Positions 1-7,870 are shown, counted from the stretch's first letter. The stretch: DNA of 36,176 nucleotides from Treponema sp. (GCA_031279975.1 JAITHL010000169.1:1-36176); one strand, 5' to 3'. Notes: generated by a model not told the origin, from the sequence alone. Program-made: numbers and translations.

Positions 1-918
1 GGGCAGACCCTCTTCCAGGGCTGGTATACCGGCAATGGAAGCGGCGGCGATTGGGGAAACCGGTTTACCAGCGCATCGCAGGTTACGGCTGATATGACAG
101 TATACGCCAAGTGGGGAGCCGCAGCGCCCACAACATGCACCGTTACCTTCGATTCCCAGGACGGTTCTTCACCTCTCAGCGTAACCGTCAATAGCGGCGA
201 TACGCTCGGTACTTTGCTCCAGCCGGCAAAAGCGGGTAATACCTTCGGCGGCTGGTTCATGGCGGTCAATGGGGGCGGAACGCAATTTACCGGGTCAACG
301 CCGGTTACGGACGACATCACTCTATACGCGAAGTGGATCGTCACCCAATACACCGTTACCTTCGATTCCCAGGGCGGTTCCACCGTTCCCAATACAACCG
401 TCAATCATGGCAGTTCGCTTGGTTCGTCGTTCCCCGCCGCGCCCGCAAAAACGGGTAATACCTTCGGCGGCTGGTTCACGCAGGCCAATGGAGGCGGCAC
501 GGCATTTACCGGGACAACGCCGGTTATGGGTAATATCACGGTATACGCCAAGTGGACGGCCCAGAGCAGCGGCGGTGAATACAACCTAGTATGGGGAATT
601 TTCAATAGTTCTTTCAGTCAGGCTGAAAGCATCATTTTGTCACAGAAATGGACTGTTGAAAAAACGGACGGCGGTACAGCTGCGGGGGCCAAAGGCGCGG
701 AAGCGACAAAAATTTACAATTGGTGCCTGGCAAATGTTCAATTTACAGACGGCGGAACTGAACAAGGTTCTTTTGAAGAGATAGTGAATCTTTCAATAGA
801 CGGTGTTTCCGCTCCGCGCGGACTGAAAAACTGGGCGAATTACAACAAGGATAATGTTCCATTGGCAGGTATTTTTGACGGGGGAAGTTTTGTGGTGCTG
901 TTTTACATAACAAAATAA
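1..918 (+). CDS. Secreted InlB-type repeat protein, 3' part
   Basis: The reading frame is open from base 1, so the gene begins upstream and only 305 C-terminal residues are visible. It carries about two and a half Listeria/Bacteroides repeats of roughly 70 residues, each beginning with TVTFDSQ-G and ending GGWF...TVYAKW; they end near residues 37, 112 and 186. The repeats are very alike at DNA level (for example the run around 233-259 against 452-478), which suggests recent duplication. Residues from about 192 to the end form a non-repetitive domain with one Cys that I do not recognise; there is no LPXTG or other anchor. In known proteins such repeats are extracellular beta-rich spacers, so a surface or secreted adhesin-like role is inferred. 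The protein ends FYITK, then TAA. Confidence 0.85.
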   Translation, partial: GQTLFQGWYTGNGSGGDWGNRFTSASQVTADMTVYAKWGAAAPTTCTVTFDSQDGSSPLSVTVNSGDTLGTLLQPAKAGNTFGGWFMAVNGGGTQFTGSTPVTDDITLYAKWIVTQYTVTFDSQGGSTVPNTTVNHGSSLGSSFPAAPAKTGNTFGGWFTQANGGGTAFTGTTPVMGNITVYAKWTAQSSGGEYNLVWGIFNSSFSQAESIILSQKWTVEKTDGGTAAGAKGAEATKIYNWCLANVQFTDGGTEQGSFEEIVNLSIDGVSAPRGLKNWANYNKDNVPLAGIFDGGSFVVLFYITK

Positions 919-1136
919 TTAAACCGTTCATCATGCCGCATAAGGGCGCTGATTTATGGAAAAAAGGCGGTTTTATGCGGCATAAGGGTGCGGATATATC
1001 TCTAAAGAGGCACCCTTGGCAAAACTCCGTAGTGGTTCCGCTGCGCGGAACCACGCTTGCGGGGGGTACGGACGCGCGCCGGTGCCGGCAGCCAGCCGCA
1101 TGGGGGGCAGCGGAAGACCGCAGGGCTGGAGCGAGG

Positions 1137-1153
1137 GGGGCGCGCCCCTTTTT
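1137..1153 (+). terminator. Possible rho-independent terminator
   Basis: The self-complementary GGGGCGCGCCCC is followed directly by five T. It could end transcription from the InlB-type gene, although it lies 219 bases past the stop codon. The tight stem leaves almost no loop, so folding would have to open the central CGCG. Confidence 0.4.
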
Positions 1154-1213
1154 GTATCAATTGGGCGTAAAACCCTGGGGATTAGACTTCAATCCCTGGG
1201 ATTGGCGTTAATA

Positions 1214-1247
1214 GAGCTGTTCTGAAACTGAAGTTTCAGAACAGCTC
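1214..1247. repeat. Perfect 16-bp inverted repeat, GA loop
   Basis: The arm GAGCTGTTCTGAAACT (1214-1229) and its exact complement (1232-1247) are separated only by GA. There is no T-run on either side, so it is not a classic terminator. The GTTCTGAAAC part of the arm resembles the GTTCCGAAAC arm of the next hairpin (1309-1345), so both may belong to one dispersed repeat family. Confidence 0.8.
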
Positions 1248-1262
1248 CCGCTTAAAAACGCG

Positions 1263-1345
1263 GTTTCACCGGACTTTAGCCCGCAGGCTTTAGCCTGAGA
1301 AACTGCGGGACGTGTTCCGAAACCAACCGGGTTTTGGAACACGTC
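1263..1345 (+). repeat. Composite hairpin module, copy 1 (AACCG loop)
   Basis: The module starts with a 22-nt conserved block (core ACCGGACTTTAGCCC, 1263-1284). A small hairpin follows (CAGGCT/AGCCTG, about 1284-1297, inside an outer CCCGCAG/CTGCGGG pair), then a long hairpin at 1309-1345. The long stem is GACGTGTTCCGAAACC paired with its complement except for one G-T pair, with an AACC/AACCG loop. The same block-then-hairpin order recurs at 28701-28776, which is why I call it one module. Function is unknown; no T-run follows. Confidence 0.65.
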
Positions 1346-1349
1346 TAAT

Positions 1350-1533
1350 GTATTAGCAGACCATATAGTTGAAAGTAAATCCTTGCGTTTAACCCCAGCA
1401 AGTTATCAAAATGATCCCAATGAAGGAAAAGCCTTTTTTAAAAAATATTGAAGGATTTTCAGGTGAAAACGATTCGGCCCTTATTGATTGGGTTGAGTCG
1501 ATAAGAGAAGGAAGCATGGAGAAGGCAGCCTAA
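1350..1533 (+). pseudogene. Frameshifted ORF remnant
   Basis: One frame reads ADHIVESKSLRLTPASYQND up to about 1433 and stops at TGA just after a run of six T and six A (about 1425-1437). The +1 frame continues as NIEGFSGENDSALIDWVESI and ends in TAA at 1533. A single-base indel in the homopolymer run would join both halves, as expected of a decayed gene. The second half alone has an ATG at 1411 (40 aa) but no ribosome binding site. The LTPASYQNDPNEGKAFF stretch recalls TPR/DUF2971-type proteins; that resemblance is from memory and unverified. Confidence 0.35.
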
Positions 1534-1575
1534 AATTCCTAGCGCAATAGGGTAGAATAAAATCAGGAGGCGGGA

Positions 1576-1767
1576 ATGAGTTACCGGAGAATTACCCTGG
1601 AAGAACGGAAAGAGATATTCAGGCCGTATTACGTTGAACGGATGACATTGAAAGACATAAGAACTTTATACAACATTCCCCGAAAAACACTGCCAGGACC
1701 GGCGATTGCATTTACCCCTATCTTCCCTGCGAAAGTGTTGATTTATTCTATCAAAAATTCGAACTGA
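1576..1767 (+). pseudogene. IS30-like transposase N-terminal stub
   Basis: A good start: AGGAGG nine bases ahead of the ATG. The first ~38 residues (RRITLEERKEIF..., then TLKDIRTLYNIPRKTL) resemble the N-terminal helix-turn-helix of IS30-family transposases, whose usual start is LTLEERYEI. After about residue 38 the sequence no longer looks like that family and the ORF stops at 63 aa, against 300 or more for a full transposase; there is no DDE catalytic core. The neighbouring frame continues open (YPYLPCESVDLFYQKFELK) to about 1820, so this looks like a deletion junction. Probably non-functional. Confidence 0.45.
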
Positions 1768-1774
1768 AGGCCCG

Positions 1775-1862
1775 CAATCAGCGTTGCTTTAATGCGGTAT
1801 TTGCGCAACGAATGGGGTAAATACCGAGGACAACGCTGATTAGCGTCAAGTTAATCAGCGTT
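1775..1862. repeat. AATCAGCGTT inverted repeats
   Basis: Three copies of AATCAGCGTT occur: forward at 1776-1786, reverse at 1831-1842 and forward at 1852-1862. The last two form an 11-bp perfect stem with a 9-nt loop that begins 4 bases past the stop codon of the zinc-ribbon gene, so it could help end the ribosomal transcript, although no T-run follows. TTAATCAGCGTTACCCTAGG here closely matches TTAACCAGCGCTGCCCTAGG at the far end of the window (36044-36063). Confidence 0.6.
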
Positions 1863-1865
1863 ACC

Positions 1866-2048
1866 CTAGGACGCCTTCTTTTTCCCATGTTTTATGGCGG
1901 CCCGGCAGGTTTTACAAACCTTGATCTTCCCTTCTTCGGCTTCCTGTTCGTAGAGAATCTTCACGTTGCTTCGTTTACAAACCGGACATTCCCCCCGTCC
2001 ACGGGAGACCAATTCCCGTATTCCCTTTCCCCTATGCGCTTTCGCCAT
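1866..2048 (-). CDS. Small zinc-ribbon protein closing the ribosomal operon
   Basis: A 60-residue, very basic protein with two CxxC pairs (C21/C24 and C45/C48) 20 residues apart, the layout of a zinc ribbon. The N-terminus (MAKAHRGKGIREL) and lysine-rich C-terminus would suit RNA contact. It follows rplQ by about 70 bases with GGAGCGGGAAA before its ATG, so it is probably cotranscribed with the alpha operon. I think similar small proteins follow rplQ in other treponemes, but the function is not known to me. A ribosome-associated or RNA-polymerase-associated role is inference from position and charge only. Confidence 0.8.
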   Translation of the reverse strand: MAKAHRGKGIRELVSRGRGECPVCKRSNVKILYEQEAEEGKIKVCKTCRAAIKHGKKKAS

Positions 2049-2119
2049 TTTCCCGCTCCGTATACCTATAAAAATCTATCCAGCCCGCCCCGTACCACAC
2101 AACGGCAACGGACCGCCGC

Positions 2120-2536
2120 TTAAACCGCCGCCGTATTCTGTTTCTTAGCCTTTTTACGCCCCGATGCTTCGGAGGCCAATTGATAATCAACCAGTTCTAG
2201 GATAACTACTTCCGCCGCGTCCCCGTAGCGCTCGCCTAACTTGAGTATCCGGGTATACCCGCCGGGCCGCTCCTTCATCCGGGGAGCTATATTGGTAAAC
2301 AATTTTGCCACTATGCCCTCATCATACAAACGGCTTGAAACAATGCGCCGGTTGTGCACCGAATCGACCTTTGCCCGGGTAATCATTTTTTCCGCGCTCC
2401 GCCTGATTTCCAGGGCCTTTGCTTTGGTGGTCCTGATCCGCTCATATCTGAATAAGGAGGTCAGCATATTACGGCGCAAGGCTTTCCGATGAGCTGATGA
2501 ACGCTCAAGGGGGTTAAATCCTCTTCTATGTTTCAT
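2120..2536 (-). CDS. rplQ: Ribosomal protein L17
   Basis: Large-subunit protein near the exit tunnel. The start [20 protein letters not shown] and the following [12 protein letters not shown] stretch are diagnostic. Its 138 aa are slightly longer than the usual 115-130, the excess being a Lys/Ala-rich tail ([13 protein letters not shown]). The ATG lies inside the end of rpoA (11-nt overlap), and its Shine-Dalgarno GAGGAAG is formed by the Glu codons of the RpoA tail, so translation of the two is probably coupled. Confidence 0.97.
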   Translation of the reverse strand: MKHRRGFNPLERSSAHRKALRRNMLTSLFRYERIRTTKAKALEIRRSAEKMITRAKVDSVHNRRIVSSRLYDEGIVAKLFTNIAPRMKERPGGYTRILKLGERYGDAAEVVILELVDYQLASEASGRKKAKKQNTAAV

Positions 2537-3599
2537 CTTTTTCTTCCTCTTCCTCTTCTTCCTTTTCCCTTGGCGGAGTTCTAACCGCGTTCTTCAGTAA
2601 GTTCAGATCGGTTATGCCGAGGCTTAAATTCCATTCCCTCAGTTTTTCCTTAATTTCCTGAAGGGATTTCTTGCCGAAATTCCGCGTCTTGGTAATATCG
2701 TCTTCGGTTCTCCGGGTTAGTTCCCCAATGGTTGTAATATTGGCGTTCTTTAAGCAGTTGGAAGAGCGAACTGAAAGCTCCAATTCCTCCACCGGGGTGC
2801 TGAGAATTTGGCGTATCCGCTCATCTTCTTCGTCAATACAGTCATCCAACCCCAGATTGTTCTCATCAAAGTTGATAAATACCGCAAGATGATCCTTGGC
2901 GATCTTCGCGGCCTCAGCCAGGGCGTCGTCGGGTTTCACCGTGCCGTCAGTCCACACCTCAAGAATAAGTTTATCATAGTCGCTCCGCTGGCCCACCCGG
3001 GTAGGCTCTACCATGAATTTCACCTTCTTCACCGGGGAAAATATGGCATCCATCGGAATGGTTCCAATGGTTTCCAAATATTTTTCATTCACCTCGGAGG
3101 AAACATACCCGCGCCCTAAATCAATCTGGATTTCCATTTCCACATTGGCGTTATCCATCAGGGTCATCACATGCTGCCCCCGGCTCAGGACCTCCACTTC
3201 GCTGATCCGATCAAAATCGTCGCTTTTCACCTCCCGGTTTCCAGACCATTCGTAGTGTACAAGATGCTGTTCCGCCTCCATAGGAAGCCGCAGGCGTATC
3301 TGTTTAAGGTTATTGATAACCTCTAGCGTGTCTTCTACAATATTGGGGATGGTCTCAAATTCACTGGAAATGGCGTGAGCTACCCCGTCGGCATCCCGGG
3401 AGACGATCCGTACCGATGTAATAGCATAACCCTGTATCGATGAAAGGAGAACCCGCCGCAGGGTATTACCGATGGTGGCGCCAAAGCCCGGCTCAAAGGG
3501 AGCGGCGCTAAACTTCCCATAGTTCTGTTTCAGTTCGCCATGCTCATAAATAATACCCTTCGGACGTTTGAATCCATAAAGCAGATTCTTACGGGACAT
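2526..3599 (-). CDS. rpoA: RNA polymerase alpha subunit
   Basis: Assembly platform of core RNA polymerase. The N-terminal dimerisation domain (about 1-235) includes the hallmark [20 protein letters not shown]. The C-terminal domain (about 265-335) keeps the DNA/UP-element and activator surface: [12 protein letters not shown] with the conserved Arg at about 278, then the helix-hairpin-helix [10 protein letters not shown]. At 357 aa it is longer than the E. coli subunit (329) because of an acidic tail, [16 protein letters not shown]. Shine-Dalgarno AGGAGC; it follows rpsD after 9 bases, as in a standard alpha operon. Confidence 0.98.
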   Translation of the reverse strand: MSRKNLLYGFKRPKGIIYEHGELKQNYGKFSAAPFEPGFGATIGNTLRRVLLSSIQGYAITSVRIVSRDADGVAHAISSEFETIPNIVEDTLEVINNLKQIRLRLPMEAEQHLVHYEWSGNREVKSDDFDRISEVEVLSRGQHVMTLMDNANVEMEIQIDLGRGYVSSEVNEKYLETIGTIPMDAIFSPVKKVKFMVEPTRVGQRSDYDKLILEVWTDGTVKPDDALAEAAKIAKDHLAVFINFDENNLGLDDCIDEEDERIRQILSTPVEELELSVRSSNCLKNANITTIGELTRRTEDDITKTRNFGKKSLQEIKEKLREWNLSLGITDLNLLKNAVRTPPREKEEEEEEEKDET

Positions 3600-3608
3600 G
3601 AACGCTCC

Positions 3609-4244
3609 TTATTTAGAATAGTATTCAACAATCATCTGTTCTTTGATGTCCGCAAGATCCGTAATATCACTCCGCCGGGGAGCGGCAAGCAGTTTGCCTT
3701 TCATCCCGTCTGGATCAAGCTGGAGCCACGGCATAACGCCGGATTTGCCGAATTCCTTCAAGGCATCTTTAACAACCACAAGGTTCTTACTCCGTTCTTT
3801 AATTTCAACGGCGTCTTCGGGTTTTACCAAATAGGAGGGAACATTTACCCGCTTGCCATTGACCAGCACATGGCCGTGCAACACAATCTGCCGGGCCTGG
3901 CTCCTGCTTACCGCGAAACGAAGCCGGTATACCACATTATCAAGCCGACGTTCCAAGAGGACAAAAAGATTTTCGCCGGTAATGCCCGGCATACGCAGGG
4001 CCCGTTCAAAAAACAGATGGAACTGCTTTTCCTGCATACCATATATCCGCTTCAGTTTTTGCTTTTCCCGAAGCTGGCTGCCAAAATCCGAACGCTTTCC
4101 CGGCCTGGCTTTGGGGTCTTTCCCCGGCGCGGGCCTTTTCTTATTAATGGGGCATTTATCGCTCTTACAGCGTTCCCCTTTTAATACAAGCTTTTTCTGT
4201 TCAGCCCGGCATAACCGGCATACCGGTCCGGTATATCTTGCCAT
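3609..4244 (-). CDS. rpsD: Ribosomal protein S4, zinc-binding form
   Basis: Primary 16S rRNA binder that nucleates 30S assembly. The N-terminus carries C9, C12, C26 and C31, the zinc knuckle of the C+ type of S4; the S4 RNA-binding fold follows (ENLFVLLERRLDNVVYRLRF, then LVNGKRVNVPSYLVKPEDAVEI). 211 aa, normal for the family. In E. coli S4 represses its own operon by binding upstream of rpsM; the hairpin in the rpmJ leader here is a candidate site, but that is inference. Confidence 0.98.
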   Translation of the reverse strand: MARYTGPVCRLCRAEQKKLVLKGERCKSDKCPINKKRPAPGKDPKARPGKRSDFGSQLREKQKLKRIYGMQEKQFHLFFERALRMPGITGENLFVLLERRLDNVVYRLRFAVSRSQARQIVLHGHVLVNGKRVNVPSYLVKPEDAVEIKERSKNLVVVKDALKEFGKSGVMPWLQLDPDGMKGKLLAAPRRSDITDLADIKEQMIVEYYSK

Positions 4245-4259
4245 AGTGTTAGAACCCCC

Positions 4260-4661
4260 TTAGATACGCCTTGTTTTACGCGGCCTGCAACCATTATGGG
4301 GAACCGGCGTAACATCATTGATCGAGCGGACCTTGATCCCCAGGGCGCCCAGTTGACGGATTGCGGATTCCCGGCCTATTCCCGGCCCCTTCACATAGAC
4401 ATGCACCTCCCGCAACCCCGCTTGTATCGCCTTCTGAGCCGCCGTTTCGGTAACTGTTTGGGCCGCAAAGGGAGTGGATTTCTTAGCGCCCCTGAATCCC
4501 AAACCGCCGGAACTTGCCCAGGAAACCGCGTTGCCCATAAGGTCGGTGATGGTTACAATCGTATTGTTGAACGACGCCTGGATATAGACATTTCCTTCAT
4601 ATACGGTCTTTTTCTCTTTCCGCTTTTTGGTATTCTTGGTATTCTTCGTATTACCAGCCAC
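4260..4661 (-). CDS. rpsK: Ribosomal protein S11
   Basis: 30S platform protein. Recognised by [39 protein letters not shown] and the C-terminal [18 protein letters not shown]. The start is GTG, preceded by GGAGG five bases upstream. The first 18 residues are a Lys/Asn/Thr-rich stretch with a triple NTK repeat ([15 protein letters not shown]). 133 aa. It lies between rpsM and rpsD. Confidence 0.97.
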   Translation of the reverse strand: MAGNTKNTKNTKKRKEKKTVYEGNVYIQASFNNTIVTITDLMGNAVSWASSGGLGFRGAKKSTPFAAQTVTETAAQKAIQAGLREVHVYVKGPGIGRESAIRQLGALGIKVRSINDVTPVPHNGCRPRKTRRI

Positions 4662-4677
4662 ACTTTCCTCCGCTTAT

Positions 4678-5043
4678 CTATTTCTTCTTTCCCGCGACGG
4701 TCTTCTTCTTTCCTTTTCGAGTCCGCGCATTGGTCCTAGTCCGCTGGCCCCTGAGGGGAAGGCCCTTCCGGTGCCGAAGCCCCCGGTAACAACCGATATC
4801 CATTAACCGCTTAATATTGAGGGCAATTTCAGTTCTCAGGCGGCCCTCAACCTTATAATCATTTTCAATGAGATGCCTGAGGGCATTCAATTCTTCTTGA
4901 GAAAGATCGTTAATCTTCCGCAAAGGATCAATCTCCGCCTTAACGCAGATAGCGCCGGCGCTGGGGCGGCCAATACCGAATATATAGGTCAACGCAATAT
5001 TTACGTGCTTATTGGGGAGGTCCACCCCCGCGATGCGCGCCAT
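4678..5043 (-). CDS. rpsM: Ribosomal protein S13
   Basis: Protein of the 30S head contacting the P-site tRNA and bridge to the 50S. Recognised by [20 protein letters not shown], the IFGIGR motif and [20 protein letters not shown] followed by a basic tail ([11 protein letters not shown]). 121 aa. The rpmJ stop codon is part of its ribosome binding site (TAGGAGCGGGT-ATG), so the two are tightly spaced. Confidence 0.97.
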   Translation of the reverse strand: MARIAGVDLPNKHVNIALTYIFGIGRPSAGAICVKAEIDPLRKINDLSQEELNALRHLIENDYKVEGRLRTEIALNIKRLMDIGCYRGLRHRKGLPLRGQRTRTNARTRKGKKKTVAGKKK

Positions 5044-5051
5044 ACCCGCTC

Positions 5052-5165
5052 CTAACCCTGCTTCTGCTTATGTTTCGGATTTTTGCAGATAATACGGATA
5101 ATTCCGTTCCGTTTAATCACCTTACACTTATCACAAATAGGCTTAACACTAGTCCGAACTTTCAT
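5052..5165 (-). CDS. rpmJ: Ribosomal protein L36, zinc-binding form
   Basis: A short 37-residue [23 protein letters not shown], then [17 protein letters not shown]. Length and sequence match bacterial L36, a small 50S protein contacting 23S rRNA. The zinc ligands C11, C14, C27 and H32/H33-type histidine are present, so this is the C+ form. It is the first gene behind the promoter at 5240-5269 and directly precedes rpsM. infA, map and adk, often found between secY and rpmJ in other bacteria, are absent. Confidence 0.95.
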   Translation of the reverse strand: MKVRTSVKPICDKCKVIKRNGIIRIICKNPKHKQKQG

Positions 5166-5200
5166 CGTTTATACTCCCTTATCCCCGCTGGGCAAATAAA

Positions 5201-5228
5201 CTCTTTCAACCCTGCTATTTTGAAAGAG
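5201..5228 (-). promoter_or_regulatory. Leader hairpin ahead of rpmJ
   Basis: A perfect 9-bp stem (CTCTTTCAA with its complement TTGAAAGAG) and 10-nt loop, lying in the expected 5' untranslated region between the promoter (5240-5269) and the rpmJ start (5165). It is not followed by a T-run. An autogenous control site for S4, known in other alpha operons, would be expected hereabouts, but E. coli-like pseudoknot features were not verified. Confidence 0.5.
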
Positions 5229-5239
5229 CTGTAGCTATA

Positions 5240-5269
5240 ATAATAAAACGTTTTTTGCTATTTCGTCAA
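5240..5269 (-). promoter_or_regulatory. Sigma70-type promoter of the alpha operon
   Basis: On the minus strand TTGACG is followed by an 18-nt spacer and TATTAT. The -35 matches consensus at 5 of 6 positions and the -10 at 5 of 6. It lies in the only AT-rich gap (5166-5273) of the cluster, just after secY, and would drive rpmJ-rpsM-rpsK-rpsD-rpoA-rplQ and the zinc-ribbon gene separately from the S10/spc transcript. Confidence 0.65.
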
Positions 5270-5273
5270 TGAC

Positions 5274-6614
5274 CTATAAATTCCGTCCCCGCAGATGGCC
5301 TTTTTTGGTTAATCCGCCATGGTGATGCATTTTTAGCAACGCTTCAATTTGACTCATGGTATCCAGATCAACCCCCACGAGGATGAGGAGCGAAGTCCCT
5401 CCCATTATATAGGATATTGAGGGGGGGAAATCAAACAGGCGCTGGATTATCGTCGGCAGAACCGCGATGACCGCCAGATATAACGAGCCGGGAAGCACGA
5501 TCCGGTTTAATATCCTGGTTAGGTATTCCTCAATCCGTTCCGTTCTAATTCCTGGTATGGAGCCGCCGTTTTCCCGAATGTTTTTTGCTATTTCTATAGG
5601 ATTCAGGCTGACCTGGGTATAGAAATAGGCAAAAAATATAATCAGGAGTATGTATAATACGGTGTATAAAGCCCTGTCGGGACTTAAGGCCCGGGAAACA
5701 GCCTCCAGCCACGGCACCCCCCCCCCTCCGCCTATGGTTGAGGCGATTTGCAGGGGCAGGGTAAGGATGGATGAGGCGAAGATAACCGGAATAACCCCCG
5801 ACGGATTAATTTTAAAGGGAATGTAGGTGCTCTGGGATCCATACATCCGGCGCCCGACAACCCGTTTGGCATAGTGAACCGGTATTTTCCGCTGCCCCTG
5901 CTGTTCAAATACTACCAGGGCGACCACCGCGACAAACATAATGAAAACAACAATAACAAATACCAAATTCAAGTCCCCGTTTCGGACCCTGCCGATAAGC
6001 TCCCAGAGCGCGTGGGGCAGGCGGGCCACAATGCCGGCAAAGATCAAAAGGGATATGCCGTTCCCTATGCCCCGCCGGGTAATCTGTTCCCCTATCCACA
6101 TGAGGAACATGGTTCCGGTGGTTACCGTAAGCATGGCGATCAGGGTAAAGCGGACAATATCCATGTTGAGCAGATTCACCCCCTGCCCGGACGCGGAAAT
6201 AGTCCGGGCGTATTGGGTTACCGCAAAAGACTGGACCAAGCAAACCGCCACCGTGCCGATACGCTGATAGGATTGTATCTTTTTCCGGCCTCCCTCCTCT
6301 TGGGATATCTTCTTTAGACGGGGAAACACAATAAGGAGGAGTTGCATGATGATGGACATGGAGATGTAGGGCATAATACCCAGCATGAATACCGAAAAGT
6401 TTGAGAACGCGCCCCCGGCAAAAAAGTCAAGATAATCAATAATCGCGTTGCCCGAATTTTGCTGGGAAAGGAAATAGGCGTTTAATTCCCGGACATTAAC
6501 CCCCGGTATGGGCAACACCGCGCCTAAACGAAAAATAATCAGCATGAGGGCCGTAAAAATAATACGCTCCCGGAGTTCTTTTACCCGAAAAATACCGACT
6601 AATGGGTTGGCCAT
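5274..6614 (-). CDS. secY: SecY, Sec translocon channel subunit
   Basis: Inner-membrane channel for protein export and insertion. 446 aa with ten predicted membrane segments. Recognised by the N-terminal FRVKELRERIIFTALMLI, the plug-region GIMPYISMSIIMQLL, RIGTVAVCLVQSF, and the C-terminal GIRTERIEEYLTRILNRIV and TLLI-type last segment, ending in the cytosolic GGLTKKGHLRGRNL. Shine-Dalgarno GAGGA ahead of the ATG. It sits behind rplO as in most bacteria and probably ends the spc transcript, since a new promoter follows. Confidence 0.98.
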   Translation of the reverse strand: MANPLVGIFRVKELRERIIFTALMLIIFRLGAVLPIPGVNVRELNAYFLSQQNSGNAIIDYLDFFAGGAFSNFSVFMLGIMPYISMSIIMQLLLIVFPRLKKISQEEGGRKKIQSYQRIGTVAVCLVQSFAVTQYARTISASGQGVNLLNMDIVRFTLIAMLTVTTGTMFLMWIGEQITRRGIGNGISLLIFAGIVARLPHALWELIGRVRNGDLNLVFVIVVFIMFVAVVALVVFEQQGQRKIPVHYAKRVVGRRMYGSQSTYIPFKINPSGVIPVIFASSILTLPLQIASTIGGGGGVPWLEAVSRALSPDRALYTVLYILLIIFFAYFYTQVSLNPIEIAKNIRENGGSIPGIRTERIEEYLTRILNRIVLPGSLYLAVIAVLPTIIQRLFDFPPSISYIMGGTSLLILVGVDLDTMSQIEALLKMHHHGGLTKKGHLRGRNL

Positions 6615-6629
6615 GAAGTATTCCTCATC

Positions 6630-7124
6630 CTAAGCATCTGTTGCTTCATGCGATTTGGCGGCGGATTTCCCCGATGACGATCCTATAACACGGACGGTTC
6701 CGCCGGCCCTTTCAATTTTTTCTTTCGCCGATCCAGACAAAGCCTGAACCGCAACCGTAAGTTTTTTGGTAATTTCCCCTTCGCCCAGTATTTTTACCGG
6801 CTCCCGCCCCTTTGCTAACCCCTTGGCCGCCAACGTGGCCCTATTAACGGTATCACCCTCCGCGTACCGCTTTTCCAAATCCCCCACATTGATCACCTGA
6901 TAGTTTTTTTTAAAGGGATAATTAGAAAACCCCCGCTGGGCAAGACGCCGGAACAGGGGCATCTGGCCCCCCTCAAAGCCGATATAGGTTTTTCCGCCAG
7001 ACCGGGACTTTTGCCCCTTATTGCCTTTTCCGGCGGTAGTGCCCCGTCCGGACCCCTGGCCTCTTCCAACTATCCGTTTCCGTTTATTGGCACCCGCCGG
7101 GGCATGCAAGTTAAAATCGTGCAT
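6630..7124 (-). CDS. rplO: Ribosomal protein L15
   Basis: Late-assembling 50S protein. Recognised by the Gly/Lys-rich start (RKRIVGRGQGSGRGTTAGKG then NKGQKSRSG) and FEGGQMPLFRRLAQRGFSN. 164 aa against about 145 in E. coli; the extra is a C-terminal SSGKSAAKSHEATDA tail. It begins 3 bases after rpmD. Confidence 0.97.
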   Translation of the reverse strand: MHDFNLHAPAGANKRKRIVGRGQGSGRGTTAGKGNKGQKSRSGGKTYIGFEGGQMPLFRRLAQRGFSNYPFKKNYQVINVGDLEKRYAEGDTVNRATLAAKGLAKGREPVKILGEGEITKKLTVAVQALSGSAKEKIERAGGTVRVIGSSSGKSAAKSHEATDA

Positions 7125-7127
7125 TCC

Positions 7128-7337
7128 TCAACTCCTCTCCAACCCCTGGGAAGCCGGAAGCTCCTCGACCCGAACTAAATGGGCCACCACCTTCAGCATC
7201 CCCCGTATCGAGGGGCTCTCCTCCTGTTCAACGGTTGACCCAATCTTCCGCAATCCGAGGGAACGAACCGTCGCCCGCTGCTTTGGGAGGGAACCGATCA
7301 CGCTCCGCGTCAAACGAATCCTAATTTTCCGCGCCAT
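7128..7337 (-). CDS. rpmD: Ribosomal protein L30
   Basis: Small 50S protein. RIRLTRSVIGSLPKQRATVR and SLGLRKIGSTV are typical, followed by the usual HLVRVEE near the C-terminus. 69 aa against 58-60 usual; the extra residues are at the C-terminus (LPASQGLERS). Positioned between rpsE and rplO, 3 bases from each. Confidence 0.96.
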   Translation of the reverse strand: MARKIRIRLTRSVIGSLPKQRATVRSLGLRKIGSTVEQEESPSIRGMLKVVAHLVRVEELPASQGLERS

Positions 7338-7340
7338 ACC

Positions 7341-7862
7341 CTATCCCCATAATTCCTTGAGGGATTTCCCCCGGTTCTTGGCAACCGTTTTGGCATCCAG
7401 CATTTTATTAATACAATCAAAGGTGGCTTTCACCACGTTGTACTGGCTGGAAGCGCCTATGGATTTACTGAGCACGTCGGTAATGCCCCCAACTTCCATA
7501 ATGGCCCGCACTGGCCCGCCGGCAATGATGCCCGTGCCGGAACAAGCCGGTTTCAGAAGCACCCGGGATGCTTTAAATATCCCTTGAATCGCATGGGGTA
7601 TCGTGCCGTTTTTAATAGGAAGCTGTACTAAATTCCGTTTGGCCTTCTCGATGCTCTTACGGATGGCTTCAGATACATCATTCGCTTTGCCAAACCCATA
7701 CCCGACCTTCCCTTTCCGATCCCCCACCACCGTGAGGGCGGAAAAGGAAAAGCGCCGTCCGCCCTTAACAACCTTCGCGGTCCGGTTCAGCTTTACCAGC
7801 TTTTCAACAAATTCCTTCTCGCCGGAATGTCTGTCCCGGTCCCGATCTCTTGAATGTTCCAT
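7341..7862 (-). CDS. rpsE: Ribosomal protein S5
   Basis: 30S protein at the decoding region and mRNA entry. The double-stranded-RNA-binding-like N-terminal domain carries [19 protein letters not shown] and [14 protein letters not shown]; the C-terminal domain has [19 protein letters not shown]. 173 aa. An unusual Asp/Arg alternating opening, [16 protein letters not shown], precedes the domain. Shine-Dalgarno GGGGG. Confidence 0.97.
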   Translation of the reverse strand: MEHSRDRDRDRHSGEKEFVEKLVKLNRTAKVVKGGRRFSFSALTVVGDRKGKVGYGFGKANDVSEAIRKSIEKAKRNLVQLPIKNGTIPHAIQGIFKASRVLLKPACSGTGIIAGGPVRAIMEVGGITDVLSKSIGASSQYNVVKATFDCINKMLDAKTVAKNRGKSLKELWG

Positions 7863-7870
7863 TCCACCCC

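Larger units (their letters stand above)
919..1575. other. Repeat-rich intergenic region
   Basis: About 650 bases without a convincing gene. It holds a direct repeat of GCATAAGGG at about 936 and 979, a hairpin at 984-1017 with an 8-bp outer stem (AAGGGTGC) and an inner CTCT/AGAG stem, a 10-bp hairpin with TGC loop at 1032-1054 (GTGGTTCCGC arm), a GC stem with T-run at 1137-1153, a 7-bp palindrome at 1190-1204, the perfect palindrome at 1214-1247, the hairpin module at 1263-1345 and a frameshifted ORF remnant. The short ORFs in 933-1225 run through these inverted repeats and look spurious. Confidence 0.7.

Noticed and set aside
933-1225. Two overlapping plus-strand ORFs of 69 and 92 codons
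   Set aside because: They run through several inverted repeats, lack ribosome sites and have biased composition caused by the GC hairpins.
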